The notes: a model not told the origin generated them from the letters alone. 64,000 nucleotides of DNA from Pempheris klunzingeri (GCF_042242105.1 NC_092029.1:14060885-14124884); one strand, 5' to 3'; counted from the stretch's first letter, positions 1-11,690 are shown. A program made the numbers and translations.

Positions 1-583
1 AAAAGAGGGACTTCCCTCTTTTGGAGTACATCCGCAAATTCTTTGTCAATAAATTGAGTACTTGTTTGGTATATAACATCACAATTTCCCACAGCTTAAG
101 TTGGCACATTTAAATGACTAATTGAAGAACCCAAAACCAAAATGTATTCAGTTTACTATCATACAAGACTCAGAAAACCATCTTAAACTAGTATATTTGT
201 AGTATTTTTTTAATCTACAGAAACTGTTTGGATTAATCATTTATTGTTTCATTTTCCTTTTGGATTTTCTGGTATTCTTTGTCTCTTATGACAATTAACT
301 GAATATCTTTGAGTTTTGTGGCCTGGTTGAGCCAAAACACACAATTTAAATATATCAGTTTGGTCTATTTAATGCCAGAAAAAAATCCCAGAAAAAAAAC
401 AGTAGAAAATCCCCATCATAATTTCCCAGAGCTCAAACAATTGAATGACTAATGTGTGAGTACATATTAGCGCTACAGCTAACGTTAGTCGTACCTCTGA
501 TCTGTGACAGAAGCATCACAGCTTCTGGTCAGTGTTTTTTCTGCACAGTGACTCTAAACTGTTTTTTCCCCTCTCTTCTCTAG

Positions 584-658
584 TACATCCTGCCCACTTA
601 TGAGATGGCAATGAAGATGCCAGAGAAGGAACCACCTCCCCCTTACATGCCTGCTTAA
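584..658 (+). CDS. laptm4a: LAPTM4A, last coding exon (partial gene)
   Basis: This exon encodes the C-terminal tail of lysosomal protein transmembrane 4 alpha, a four-pass late endosome/lysosome membrane protein. A pyrimidine-rich acceptor ends at 583. The 24 codons that follow read YILPTYEMAMKMPEKEPP and then PPYMPA before TAA, nearly the same as the mammalian tail from memory. The tail holds the family's sorting signals: a tyrosine motif (YEMA) and a proline-rich PY motif (PPPPY) that binds Nedd4-type ubiquitin ligases. Bases 1-583 are intron sequence; the other exons lie upstream of the window. The 3'UTR runs to the poly(A) signal at 1555-1560. In human, LAPTM4A lies next to MATN3 in the same orientation, as here. 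The paralog LAPTM4B has a different tail, so the A form is preferred. Confidence 0.9.
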   Translation, partial: YILPTYEMAMKMPEKEPPPPYMPA

Positions 659-679
659 GCACAAGCCCCGCTGCCAAAA

Positions 680-680
<1 letters not shown>

Positions 681-737
<57 letters not shown>

Positions 738-768
738 ACACACCACACACATGCACACGCACACACTA
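681..768. repeat. (CA)n microsatellite in the laptm4a 3'UTR
   Basis: A pure AC dinucleotide run covers about 681-736 and continues imperfectly to about 768. It begins 22 bases after the laptm4a stop codon, so it is transcribed in the 3'UTR. Its length makes it a likely polymorphic marker. Confidence 0.95.
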
Positions 769-1554
769 CCATATGCATTCCTACCTTCCCTCACTAACCC
801 TTTCTGATCACCATTATGCCCTCACATCCCCACCCTCCTCTGACCTACTGTGTATGTGTAAGGCCACTGACTATGTTTAGTTCTACCCGACCCACTGTAC
901 CCACAGTACGTCTATAGACGAGTGAGAAAAGAGAGGTGGGATAGAATGAAATCTGTGTGAGATGAATGAATGATCTAATGGATGTGATGTTTGAAAAGGA
1001 ACAGAAGCTACCAGCCGACACCCGCCCCGCCCTCCCCTCCCCCTTCTGGCCTTTTTTTTGTCTTAGTAAAAGGGATACATGTGAAAATTACATTGCTTGA
1101 AATGCTATCGTCAATCCAGCACCATCCTATATATAGATTGATATATGAAGTGTTAAAAGACTATTATGACAATCCACTTATTATAGCTCTTATTGTTGAA
1201 TTGTGTTACTTTCCCTCCCTTAATGATCTAGACTATTCCATCTCAGTCTTGAATGGAGTCTGTAGCACTTTTTTGTCTGTTATTTATTTAGCTTTGCCGT
1301 GGTTCAGTTCACCACCACACCCTGACGTGTTAGCAAAGCTAGTGAATAGTTTTCCATCTGAGACTGAGAGACGGACGGAGAGAAAAAGCAGAGGGCACTG
1401 ACAATGGATCATTTTCTCTGCTTCTTTCTCACCCGACATCTGGAGCAAACGGTTAGTCTTGTGAACATTAGTAGTTGCATGCTTATCAACAGCCCCCCCC
1501 CCCATTACTTTACTGGTAATATGATTTTATTCTAGTGGAAATACATTTGACTTC

Positions 1555-1560
1555 AATAAA
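1555..1560 (+). terminator. laptm4a: laptm4a poly(A) signal
   Basis: A canonical AATAAA lies about 900 bases after the stop codon. No other hexamer at a plausible distance was seen, so the transcript probably ends shortly after 1575. Confidence 0.65.
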
Positions 1561-1575
1561 CGTTTCAGAACATTT

Positions 1576-2500
1576 ATGTCATCTGGACTCTTTTGTTGAC
1601 TCTTTGGAAAGGACGGTCACTATGTGTTGCTGACAGAAACTCACCTCAACAGCCACATTTGGAGCTTTTTTTATCCATGTTGGCTGAAAAGTAGCTGTTT
1701 TTAGATGCTGAATGATTCTTTAGGTGAGTTTTGACACTCCGGTCTTCTGCTGTCATTCAGAAATGAGGGTGAAAACTTAAGGAGCTGATGGATAGAAGGG
1801 GTTGTGCTTTTATACCCAGGCTTTTTAACAAGTTGGATCAGGTTCATCAAGCCAAGTTATTAACATTCCCTCGTCTAATGGTGAAATGTGAAATACTGAG
1901 TCTCTTCAGATGCAAAAAGCACTCATTACATCATTGTACAGCATCTGGTCTTCACTATGATGATTCCAAAGGTGGGACGTGGCCTGCATTCCCAACTTTT
2001 ATCTTTTATGACTGAATAACAGACAGATGATTAACCAACCAGGTACATAAGATAAGATAAACCTTTATTCGTCCCACATTGGGGAAATTTGCTGATTTGC
2101 AGCAGCAAAGAACAAGAACAACAGGTGGCTATATAAGTAGAATATAATATATATATATTCCCCTACTCGGGGAAGTTTATGATTAAAAACCTACACCTGT
2201 CGATCTTATAAGCTATTTCAGTATTTTTGGACTCGACATTTTTCTCCAGTAGCTACTGTCCCCCGCAGTGTGGAAAAAGCCCCATAAACACCTTCGTGAT
2301 GCGACATTTTTGTGTCCAGTCAAAATGTCTGGCAGAGGAAAGTGATGCGTTTGGGGGACCCCATCGATAAACGCGTGACAGTCCTCTTGCACCGTGGCCT
2401 GCGGATCACGTCCCACCTTTGGATTGGACAGACGGTCTGACGCGTCGGGCCGAGAGCCCCTCATATCAGGAGGCGGCCAGACCCCCGCCGAGCTGAGCAG
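1576..2500. other. laptm4a-matn3 intergenic spacer with a retroposon 3' tail
   Basis: No gene is seen. At about 2047-2120 lies a common teleost retroposon tail, recognised by its CTTTATTCGTCCCAC text followed by GGGGAAATTTGC. The rest is unique sequence, and the last part probably holds the matn3 promoter and 5'UTR. No TATA box was found. Confidence 0.55.
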
Positions 2501-2548
2501 GAGATCAGGCGCAGGATGGACCACCGGGGCACTGAGCATGCAGGCACG

Positions 2549-5500
2549 ATGAGGGCTGGAGTCTGGAGGCTGCTGTGCTGCGCTTCTCTGCTGCTGTCTG
2601 ACGTCCTGGCCACGTACCCACTGAGCGCGGGAGACCCGCAGCTCACAGCCGCACAGAGCTACGCACAGACCAGGAACAACGGCCGACCACCGCTCAGGAC
2701 CCTCAACCCGGCAAGTAAGTGATGGTTGCAACTTCAGTCCAAAACACTGCGTTAGTTTTTCTGAGGGACAGTTTTCTATTTTGCTTAAGTGAAAGTAGCA
2801 GTGCAGCAATGTAAAAACACCAGTGTTTACTCAAGTACTGTAAATACATCACTACATTTTAATGAGAAGTACTATTTCTAGCCAACTTTTTTAATTCCAC
2901 TGATTTTATTTGACATCAGTGGTTACTTTTCAAATTACGATTTTACACTGAAAAACGTGTTATTATATTATATATTAATATAATGTATTGTTTAAAATGA
3001 AGCCGTATCCACCTCACTACTTTCTCTCACTACAAGTACTTTTGCTTAGATAATATTCTGTACCTTTTACTTAAGACTTATGAATAACCATTATGAGCCA
3101 AATTAACATTATTTATGCAGAAAAATAGCCCCCATCTGGGTTGTGCTACCACACAGTGTGTCAGATTATTTGCATTTTAATGTAGTGGTTCGGTCAAGGT
3201 GGAGCTCATTTTAACTTGTTTATTTATTAAATCCAAAGCAATGCATCATTTGGTGTGAGCTTATTATTGATTCTATACGTAAAATGATAAAAGTGGAGTT
3301 AAAAGTTTAGTGTTAGTGAAGAAGAAGTATAAAGTACCATAAAATAGAAGTACAACTACTTCAACACTGTACTTAAGTCTAGTATTTGAGTAAATGTACT
3401 AATTTTACATTCCACAGTTGCTTTGCAGCCACGTTAAACTTTTTGAGTCTCTTTGTCACCAGTTATGATCGGTTTACATAAAAATAATGCAAATTGTTTC
3501 ATGATAGAAGTCATTTATTCTTGCAGGTGACATTTTACAATAGTCATGTTTGTAAATTGAACAGAAAATATGAAAGGGCTAGTAAAACTAGATATTTAAT
3601 CCTCCCAAAACTTAATCGAACCAGTTGTATAACAACAGGATTTTACACTTTTCCCCAAACACAACATGCATGAAATCTGAAATCTGAAATCCTTGACCGG
3701 GTGTTTCACAGGCTTTACAGCGGATAATCCGAGCTTGTTGCAAACGACCCAGGTGGCTGAACGTACACTCATGCTTCAACTAATTATGTGTCTGTGCTCA
3801 CAAGACAAGCTAAAGTTGTTGTATATTTCCCTTCAACTTACTTCACAATGTCAACTTACACAGCTTTCCTGTTGATCTGCTTTCAACCTACTAATGTTCT
3901 CTATCACTTTTCCTTTCCGGGGGCCCTGTAGTTCACAGAAGTGATTACACGTATAGAGGAGGGTATCACTACCACTACCAGCCACCAAGGATCCCTCCAC
4001 CGGTAGTGTATCGACCTATTCCTCTGTCTCCTCCGGTGACGTACCACAGACCCTCAGTCCCAATGCCGCCCTATCACCACAGATTCAAAGGGCCAGTGGC
4101 ACCACAAATGCACCACATATACAAAGGTCTATCTCCACCAGTAGCTCACCATCCCCATCAAAGGCTCAAAGGCCCGTTCCCCTACAAATTGAAAGGTCCC
4201 TGTCCAACAAAGTTAGACCCTACAGTACCAACGACACCTCTGGTGTACCTCCCAACCGTCCCTCCAACTCTACCAGAGCTGACAGTGCTGCCAACTCTGC
4301 CAGCAACCACAGCAGCACCGGTGACAACCATCATGCCAGTGGTGGTGACAACTGTGGCGCCAGTGGAGACAGCCGCTCCTGTGACGCTATCGGTCAGTAC
4401 CCAAAGCGGCTTCATCACCACCGTCAGTCCTGTGGAGACAGGTAGAATATTACCAGTCAGGTTTGCTCCCCCCCCCCCAATGCTTTCCAGGTCAGATCTG
4501 TTTGTTTCGCTTTGAGATCGAATAGAAATGCGTGAATGCCACTTTAAGCAGATGCCATTTTATTTAAAGGAATAAATCAGCATTTTGCAAAATCTTGCTG
4601 AGAGTGAGATGAGAAGATCCATACCACTCTCATATCTGTCTGTTAAATATGAAGCTACTACCAGCCTACCGTTAGCTTAGCTTAGCATAAAGACTGGAAA
4701 CAGCTAGCCTGGCTCTGTTCAAAGATCCAAAATCCCTCTTGCAGCAGCTCTAAAGCTCCCTCATGAACACTTGACACTGAAAGGTTGCCTTCTTGTCATC
4801 ACATTAAAAAAATGTGTCATGAAGAATGTAACAGTTTTGATTAGTCCAGTTGGATCAACTTCCTGTCATGTTCACACCATAAGGTTGCTACAACATGGTG
4901 TTTTTATACTTCAGATTTTGAGCAGATATAACAGTTTAATTAGTGAGCTTTAGCTCTGCTGGCAGACAGATTCTTTTCTTTTACATTTGTAGAGATTCAG
5001 GCTAGGTGTCCAATCTTTCTGCTGAGGTAAGCTAACCATCTGTTGGCTGCAGCCTCATTTACTCTACAGACATAAGAGTGGTGTTGATCTTTTATTTTTC
5101 TTGCCAACCATTCCTTTAAAGCAGATGTAATTTTATTTCAAAGTGATTATCACAGAATTTTTGATGGTGATATATGTTAGTAGTAGGGGATAAAATAAGT
5201 GCCCCTCTAACAGGCTGAATTGCCATTTGGTTTCACTTCGTTATTCGGCCTTTTTTGATTTAAAACTAAAAAGTCAAAAAGGCCTCTCTGCATTGAACAT
5301 TTTAAGTTTGTTTGAATAAAACCAGAGTCTGTATTTTTTTCTTTGAAAAAGGATCTGACACTAAACTGGAGAAATGTGATTCAGAATATGTGTATGTGAT
5401 CTGACAGGCAGGTCTCCTAACACTGTCTCCATCTTTAGGTGTGATGTCTCTTTTTATGTGTGGGCAACAAGCATCCTTTTCATTCAGGGAAATGAGATAA

Positions 5501-8500
5501 AAGGATAAGTCCTATAAGTCTCTGATGGACTGAAACACTGGACTTGAAACACTGAAATGATACAGTATGTATTACGGCATACAATATCATTTCACCAGAA
5601 ACACAACCTTTTATTTTACCGCTGCAGTGATGCACAACCGTTTCCTGTTGTTACCATGGGAACATGCGTTGTGCATCCCAAGGTGTCCTGTGTCTTGTTC
5701 ATGATTGTTAACTGTATGACTCTGACTGTGACTGTTTAACCAACAAGTTTGAATGTTTCTCTGAACAAAGAACTGGATGTTTAGGATTAGATGGTCTTAA
5801 CTTGCCACTTAATCCTGGTTTGGTTGATTACCAGAGTTGGACTCTCAGTGCAGGAGCCGTCCCCTCGACCTGGTCTTCATCATTGACAGCTCTCGCAGTG
5901 TGCGTCCTGGTGAGTTTGAGAAGGTGAAGATATTCCTGGCTGACATGGTCGACACGTTGGACGTGGGTGCGGACGCCACCAGAGTGGCTGTGGTCAACTA
6001 CGCCAGCACGGTCAAGATCGAGTTCCTGCTCAAAGACCACTCCAACAAACCAGATATGAAGAAAGCCATCTCCCGCATCGAGCCGTTGGCAGCTGGCACT
6101 ATGACCGGCCTCGCCATCAAGACCGCAATGAACGAAGCCTTTACAGAGCAGTCTGGAGCCAGGCCTCGCTCCCGGAACATCTCCAAGGTGGCCATCATTG
6201 TGACAGACGGGAGACCCCAAGACCAGGTGGAGGAAGTGTCCGCTGCAGCTCGGGCCTCAGGCATCGAGATCTACGCTGTCGGGGTGGACCGTGCTGACAT
6301 GCGGTCCCTGCAGCAGATGGCCAGCATCCCCCTGGAGGACCACGTCTTTTATGTGGAGACCTACGGTGTCATCGAGAAACTCACCTCCAAATTCAGGGAG
6401 ACCCTGTGCGGTAGGACAAAGAGACCTGCGAGACCCTTTTCTCGCCATTAACCCCGGTTCTAGTTCCTCGGTAAGGGGCACCTACAGTCTACAGGGGGTT
6501 TTGTTGCAGATTGTGGATCATTCAGTGTGTTACTGGTGAATTATAAACTCTGAAATCATGAGGAAAAATACAAGGCCAGATGCTCTCAACCCCCACATGG
6601 ACTGCAGATGTCGGCACTAGAACCTGCTTGTAGTCGCCAAGTTAAACCAGTGTAAAGTCTTGGGGCTGTGCAACCCTAAACTTTCAGCTTCTTTATTTTC
6701 AAAAGCAAAAAATGCATATGGTGATCATTAGTCATTTGTTTTGTACTGAAAGCATCATTACAGTGATTGCTTTTAATGCTTTATTTGAAATGTACAGTAG
6801 AACCTCAGTTTTAACACAAACCAGTCTGGAAAGACTACAGTGACTGAAATAATGTAAATATGGACACGTGTGTAGATGTGGTTTGGTTTTATTGTGCCAT
6901 AAAACAACATACATATAACAAAGTTGTCTACATACATATGAATTCCATCAAGCACTATTTGTAGCTGGTGAAACGTGAAAATTGAAATAATCTGTTAGAA
7001 TTTGCTGATCTGAAGTACAGATTTAGCTGTATTAGACCTTTAAAGATTGTGGCAAATGAGGTTCTGCTGTAAATTTGTGAATGTTTGCCATGTTACTGTC
7101 TGATGTTTGTCTTGTTCCCCCCGGAGATTCAAATGACATAATTTATCCATGTAACTCATGTCATCACTGTTGTACTTCAGGGTTCTGTGATTTTACCTGT
7201 GTTGTCCAACACACAGTGAACCTAAGCAGTTCGCAAATGACCTTGGCTGAGATGTGGTGAAGGACGAATGAATGGACCAAGTTTTCCACCACAAGTAACA
7301 TGTGGTCAAGTGCAAACATTTAAGAAAAGCTTGCGAATATGGCTTTTTTGATCCAAGCAAAAAAAAAAAAAAATGCCACAAATGGAATCTAAGATAGCTG
7401 CTGCAGTAAAACTAGATCATTTTGCCTCCACATATCCTCCGTTAGAAAGAGATACTGATAACCATCAACTGGTTTAGTGGATTTTTGCAATCTGCACAGC
7501 ACTAACTTGCCTATCGCACGCTACCTGCCTATAGTATACTGTATGCTAGCACATGAAACTGTATCCATGCTGCCATTTTGACAGCACCATCCCTTAATCC
7601 CGGCTTATTCTAGGTCTGGACCCCTGTGCCATGGGACATGACTGCGAACACATTTGTGTCAACAGCAATGCCTCCTATTACTGCAAGTGCCGGAATGGTT
7701 ATATCTTGAATGCGGACAAGAAAACATGTTCCCTGAAACGTAAGAACATACTGTATGGATTCCTGCAGCAAATGTGCATAAAAGTATATGTGTGAAAGCT
7801 TTAAAAGCAATGTGCAGTTAGTGTTTGGCTTCTAAGCAGGGCTTCACAACATCACAACCAACTGGTGCGTAACCCCTGACTCTGTAATTCACTGTTGACT
7901 GCAGCATTTGTTGGACAATTGTCGGGTAATATTATAGAATTGATTCATTATAACTGCCTTATTGTTGCAAAATAGCGAAGATATTGTAGAATGTTTTGGA
8001 ATGTATTTATCTTTTAATGTGTTTTTGAGCTTGATTTCTTCTTGAACAGCAGCCTGGTTGGAAAAAGTAGAGCGGGCCGCACTCTGTGTGCTTTTTTTTC
8101 ACCTTCTGCATGATCTGTCACACTGACGTGAAATTTTCTTTCTCCCGGCGAAGAGGTGAAGGTGGAGGTGGTGGAGGATCCCTGTAAATGTGAAGCCAGA
8201 CTGGTTTTCCAGAAGCAGACACAGGCCGCCATCCAGCAGCTTACAGCCAAGCATATCCTTCCTGTTGTTTCAGATGGAAGACATTTTATTATAAACATTC
8301 CCTGCAGCACATTTCACTGAGGTGAAAGCGGCTTATTTCTACCTGCTGGTATTGTTATGGGAATGTAATTTAACAGTGTGTCTTGTATATGTTCAAGGGA
8401 GCAATATGACCGCCATTTCTCATTCTCATTGTCTACAAATGTGTTTCCTTAACTGACCACACTAGCCGACGTGTCTGGGAGAATAGAGCGCCTGGAGAAC

Positions 8501-8518
8501 ATGGTGGGCCGTGCTTAA
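2549..8518 (+). CDS. matn3: Matrilin-3 (cartilage matrix adaptor protein)
   Basis: Secreted adaptor protein of cartilage matrix. Six coding exons join in phase: 2549-2714, 3932-4441, 5835-6410, 7614-7739, 8154-8252 and 8463-8518, giving 510 residues. Exon 1 encodes a signal peptide ([21 protein letters not shown]). An in-frame upstream ATG at 2516 also has a good Kozak context, but it would put eleven polar residues before the signal. Exon 2 encodes about 170 residues of Pro/Tyr/His-rich then Pro/Thr-rich sequence, a domain reported in fish matrilin-3 and absent from mammals. Exon 3 is one VWA domain with a MIDAS motif (DSSRS, a later TMTG, and TDGRP). Exon 4 is one six-cysteine EGF domain, whereas mammalian matrilin-3 has four. 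Exons 5-6 encode a CKC cysteine pair and a C-terminal coiled coil for oligomerisation. The last intron is AT-AC. Whether this is the 3a or 3b copy cannot be told. Confidence 0.9.
3325..3420. repeat. Dispersed 'stepwise ACTT' teleost repeat fragment in matn3 intron 1
   Basis: The text ACTGTACTTAAGTCTAGTAT, then GAGTAAATGTACT and a short tail, belongs to a very common teleost repeat. A related piece is at 46735-46800, and similar words near 2815-3080 suggest the copy once spanned more of the intron. Family assignment is from memory. Confidence 0.55.
4566..5120. mobile_element. Fold-back MITE inserted in matn3 intron 2
   Basis: The element is about 555 bp with inverted ends (AAAGGAAT at the left, ATTCCTTTAAA at the right). 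It includes the family's typical TTAGCATAAAGACTGGAAAC block at 4684-4703. It is flanked by 18-base direct repeats, 4548-4565 and 5121-5138, matching at 16 of 18 positions. Further members are at 11385-11690 and, as fragments, near 47050-47140 and 56350-56505. It encodes no protein. It appears to be a non-autonomous element, but the superfamily is not certain, because an 18-base duplication is long for a DNA transposon. Confidence 0.7.
8253..8462 (+). other. matn3: U12-type AT-AC intron of matn3
   Basis: The 210-base intron starts with ATATCCTT, the perfect U12 5' splice site. It carries a perfect branch site TTCCTTAAC at 8445-8453 and ends in AC ten bases after the branch adenosine. Only this boundary gives an in-frame join, Lys-Leu-Ala-Asp, that continues the heptad pattern of the coiled coil. 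A GT or GC donor is absent here, and an AG acceptor at 8464-8465 would break the frame. Matrilin genes are among the first in which AT-AC introns were recognised, in the same place within the coiled-coil coding region. Confidence 0.93.
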
Positions 8519-9235
8519 GGATGGACATCGTGGTAGGTGTCGACAAGTTTTTTTACTGGAATGATTTGTAGTAAAGTCTCCCACCCACCGCACGGTTTAA
8601 CCTTTTGTTTATTTATTCTCTGCAGTGACAGCTGGCCGCTTTGTTTCCTGTCAGCGGTACTGACGCGCACTTCCTGTCGTCCACTCTCAGCTACTACTGG
8701 ATTTCAACCACAGATGGAGTGAAGCTGTGATTCATAAACCAAATATCCCTCAACTCCCAGAGTAACAACATCTACAGTTGATCTGGGAGTTTTATGAAAA
8801 TTAAATGTTTTGAAATTGCTGTAAAAGCTACTTAATACATTGTCGTCTAAACTCAACTAAACAAGTATTATTGTCGTTGTTTCTCCTGTACTGTATTATG
8901 TTTGTTTGTGTCCTGTTTGTACAAAGTTGCATATTGTATATAGTACTTTTTATGAAAATGTCATATTAGATTTACTTAGTAACAGATTTTAATAGAAAAT
9001 TACTATATGCTCTGAAGCATTCAGCAAAGTAAAATGCTTTCTATATGAAATATTTTTTCATATTGTCTTTGTTATATACTCTGTTACAGCAATTAAACTC
9101 TTGCTAATCTTATTGTTACAAGTTATATTATGTGTCATCAATGAGAAATGTTAATCTTCTGTGTCTATGAATGTAACTTGATGATATACAATGTTTGCTA
9201 CAAATTATAAATGTAACCAAGCAGACAAATTCGAC

Positions 9236-9241
9236 AATAAA
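9236..9241 (+). terminator. matn3: matn3 poly(A) signal
   Basis: This AATAAA lies about 720 bases after the stop codon, followed by a GT-rich stretch (GGTTGTTGTG). A second AATAAA near 9289 could serve as an alternative. Confidence 0.6.
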
Positions 9242-9394
9242 ATAATCAGGTTGTTGTGCACAACTACTGTCTCTTTGAAATAAAGGGTAATGCTGACATT
9301 AGGTGTGAAATCGCAGTTTAACACAATCTTGTGAGTCTAAACAATGAAGCTGATAAAACTGAAACGATGAAAACAGTAACACTAGATAGATGCA

Positions 9395-9632
9395 TGCATG
9401 GAATGGTTCTGTTCGAGGTTTCTTCCCGTTAAAGGGGAGTTTTTCCTGCCACTGTTGCCTAATATAATATCTGTTGCTTGCTCATGTGGGGATTCTTGAA
9501 TCCTTAAATTTGAACCCCTAAATCGTTGGGTCTCTCCCTTAATTAAAGAGTTTGGTCTAGACCTGCTCTTACCTTGCTGTTATGAATAGGCGCTATATAA
9601 ATAAAGATTGATTGATCGATTGATTGATATAA
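9395..9632 (+). repeat. Teleost retroposon 3' end with a GATT-repeat tail
   Basis: The stretch contains GGTTTCTTCCCGTTAAAGGG, TGGTCTAGACCTGCTCTTA and GCGCTATATAAATAAAGATT, then a GATT/GATC tetranucleotide tail. This is the recognisable 3' part of a widespread fish retroposon whose tail is a short tandem repeat. Only the end is present. Confidence 0.65.
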
Positions 9633-9889
9633 CCCTGTAAATTTATTTCACAAAGCAATTTGAATCCATGGTGCGAATGGCGGAGTCCGCCACTAAGTGG
9701 AAACAGTAATGGCAGGATGTGAATACATTGAGAGATAAGTGCTTACAAAATGCTGACCGTAAATAGTGGAAAAATATGGCTTAGTTTTATGAAAGTTGAA
9801 AGGACTGTAACTTGCTTTATAAATACACTGTAAACATATATTTTCTTGTTTAGTCAAATTCTCGTAATAAATTCCTGTATCCTTTTTTT

Positions 9890-10385
9890 CCGTCCATTAT
9901 GTATGTCACTTATCCTTAGAGGGCTGCACCAATCCCAGCTGACACTGGGCGAGAGGCGGGGTGCAACCTGGACTGGGTGCCAGTCAGTCACAGGGCCGAG
10001 ACAGATAATAATTCATGCTCACATCCACAGAGATGGAGCAAAGTTCGGTGGTTCAATCCCTGTTTCCTCCAGTCCACATGTCAAAGTATCCTTGTGCAAG
10101 ACACTGAACCCCAACTTGGTCCTGAAGCAGCTTCAGTGTGTGAAAGAATAGTCTCCTCCAACTTAGATTCCTCCCGTATGAATGGGTGAATGCGGATGTA
10201 ATGTAAAAATGCTTTGAGTGGTCGAAAGGTACAATACAAGTACAGACCATTTACCATTTACCGTTCACATGTATCTGCAATTTAGAACCACCTATTAACC
10301 TGCATGTCTTTGGACTGTAGGAGGAAGCCTGAGTATCCGGAGTGAACCCACACGGGGAGCAGGAGCACGAGGAGAACATGAAATA
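9890..10385 (+). repeat. Degenerate teleost interspersed repeat, interrupted by a second element
   Basis: The left arm (about 9925-10020) has the 'ATCCCAGCTGACACTGGGCG ... GGTGCAACCTGGACTGGGTG' text. The right arm (about 10275-10385) has 'AACCTGCATGTCTTTGGACT ... AGGAGGAAGCC ... GGAGTATCCGGAG'. In intact copies these two parts are nearly adjacent. They are separated here by a different repeat at about 10022-10262. Family naming is from memory of common fish sequence. Confidence 0.6.
10022..10262 (+). mobile_element. Short teleost non-autonomous element nested in the previous repeat
   Basis: The sequence includes TTCAATCCCTGTTTCCTCCA, 'GTCCTTGTGCAAGACACTG' and ends with CCATTTACCATTTACCG. This matches a common fish element of about 240 bp whose 3' end is CATTTACCATTTACC. 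It splits the older repeat at 9890-10385, so it is the younger of the two. It has no coding capacity. Exact ends and superfamily are uncertain. Confidence 0.55.
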
Positions 10386-11384
10386 TGTTTCTGTGGATAC
10401 AAAAGAGGCATTATATCAGTTTTTTTTTTATATAACTAAATTCCAATGCCATGTATGTATTTCTACATCAATATAGAAAGGTAAACACGATGGTGGAGCT
10501 CTGACATTTCTATTAACAATGTGTTATAATGTACTCTGGCAGTCAAACTGCCCTGATATCTGAGGTCAGGGGAAGATCACTTCCTAACACCTAACCCTGT
10601 GTACTCAGAAACACACTAAACATAAAATAAAGCTGGATTTAAGTCTAAAATGTGCTCACAACTTAGCAGAGCTATTACCTGACTTGATAAATTACTATGC
10701 AGGGTAATCATTTCAACACTTTCCTACACCGCCAGCTGTTTTTGTATCCTGCTATCACCATCATGTCCTTTTTACACCTTCAGCTTTGCCAAAAAAACAA
10801 CAGACAGGGGTCATCATGTAACCTCTGGAATGAGTTGGCCTATTTGCCTGAAACAGCCCTGACAACAGAGCTTCTCTGTGTGCTCCGTCTGTGTGAGGCA
10901 GAGAGTCAACACGCCAACGTTTACCTCCAGTCTGGTTTGGATCCTCTCCCTCCTTCCTTCAACCAGGCAGCTGTTTTATGTTTGTTTGCTATTTCAGTGG
11001 CTTTCATGGTTACCACACACACACAGGCGGTCAGAGAGATGAGCCCACCAGTGTTTCAGCGCAAGAAGATGAATGGGACTCACACGCCTCTGAGAAGTGG
11101 AAAAGACACATAAAGCTTGGTGCAAATGCATCATTGTTCAGGAGGTTTAAGGGCTGAATTTTCAACAATATCGCGAAACACTTTAACAGTGCTCTGTTTC
11201 AATGTATAACTTTGTAAGGGTCAGTGAGGGCATCTCTCAAGTGTTGTACCTCACAATGGACATTCTCACAATCCTCACAAATGGCTCAGAAATGGACAGA
11301 AGATGTTTAAAGTAGCCATATGTGGCGGAAGACCGGAGTTTGTGGCTTTAACATTTCAGCATCAGCAGTAGGATAGTTTGTATC

Positions 11385-11690
11385 AAAGGAATAGTTTGAC
11401 ATTTTTTAAATTACAATAATCACTTTTCTTGCCAAGATGTAGATGTGAAGTTTGATTCCACCCTCGTGTCTCTACACCGAAGATGAAGCTACCGCCAGCA
11501 GCCAGTGAGCTTATCTTATCATAAAGACTGGAAACAGGGGAAAAAAATTAATATACGCTTACTTACGACTGCAAAACTCACTAATTACAAGTTACCGCTC
11601 ATTTCTTTTGAGGTGTAAAAACATACTTAAAATTTAGAAGAGCAAGAAAGTGAATAAGCGTATTTCCCAAAATGTCAAACTGTTCTTTTT
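11385..11690. mobile_element. Second copy of the fold-back MITE family
   Basis: The left end AAAGGAATAGTTTGACATTT and the right end, which reads AAATGTCAAACTGTTCTTTT on the + strand, are inverted repeats of one another. The middle holds the CATAAAGACTGGAAACAGGG block shared with the element at 4566-5120. At about 305 bp this copy is internally shortened. Confidence 0.65.

Noticed and set aside
991-1401. 136-codon open frame on the + strand
   Set aside because: It lies in the laptm4a 3'UTR, has no family resemblance, and its composition looks random.
8464-8465. AG acceptor for the last matn3 exon
   Set aside because: It gives no in-frame join with any upstream donor, whereas the AC end at 8461-8462 does, with perfect U12 signals.
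10048-10060. GGTTCAATCCC, resembling a tRNA B box
   Set aside because: No cloverleaf or A box fits around it, and the segment belongs to a dispersed repeat.
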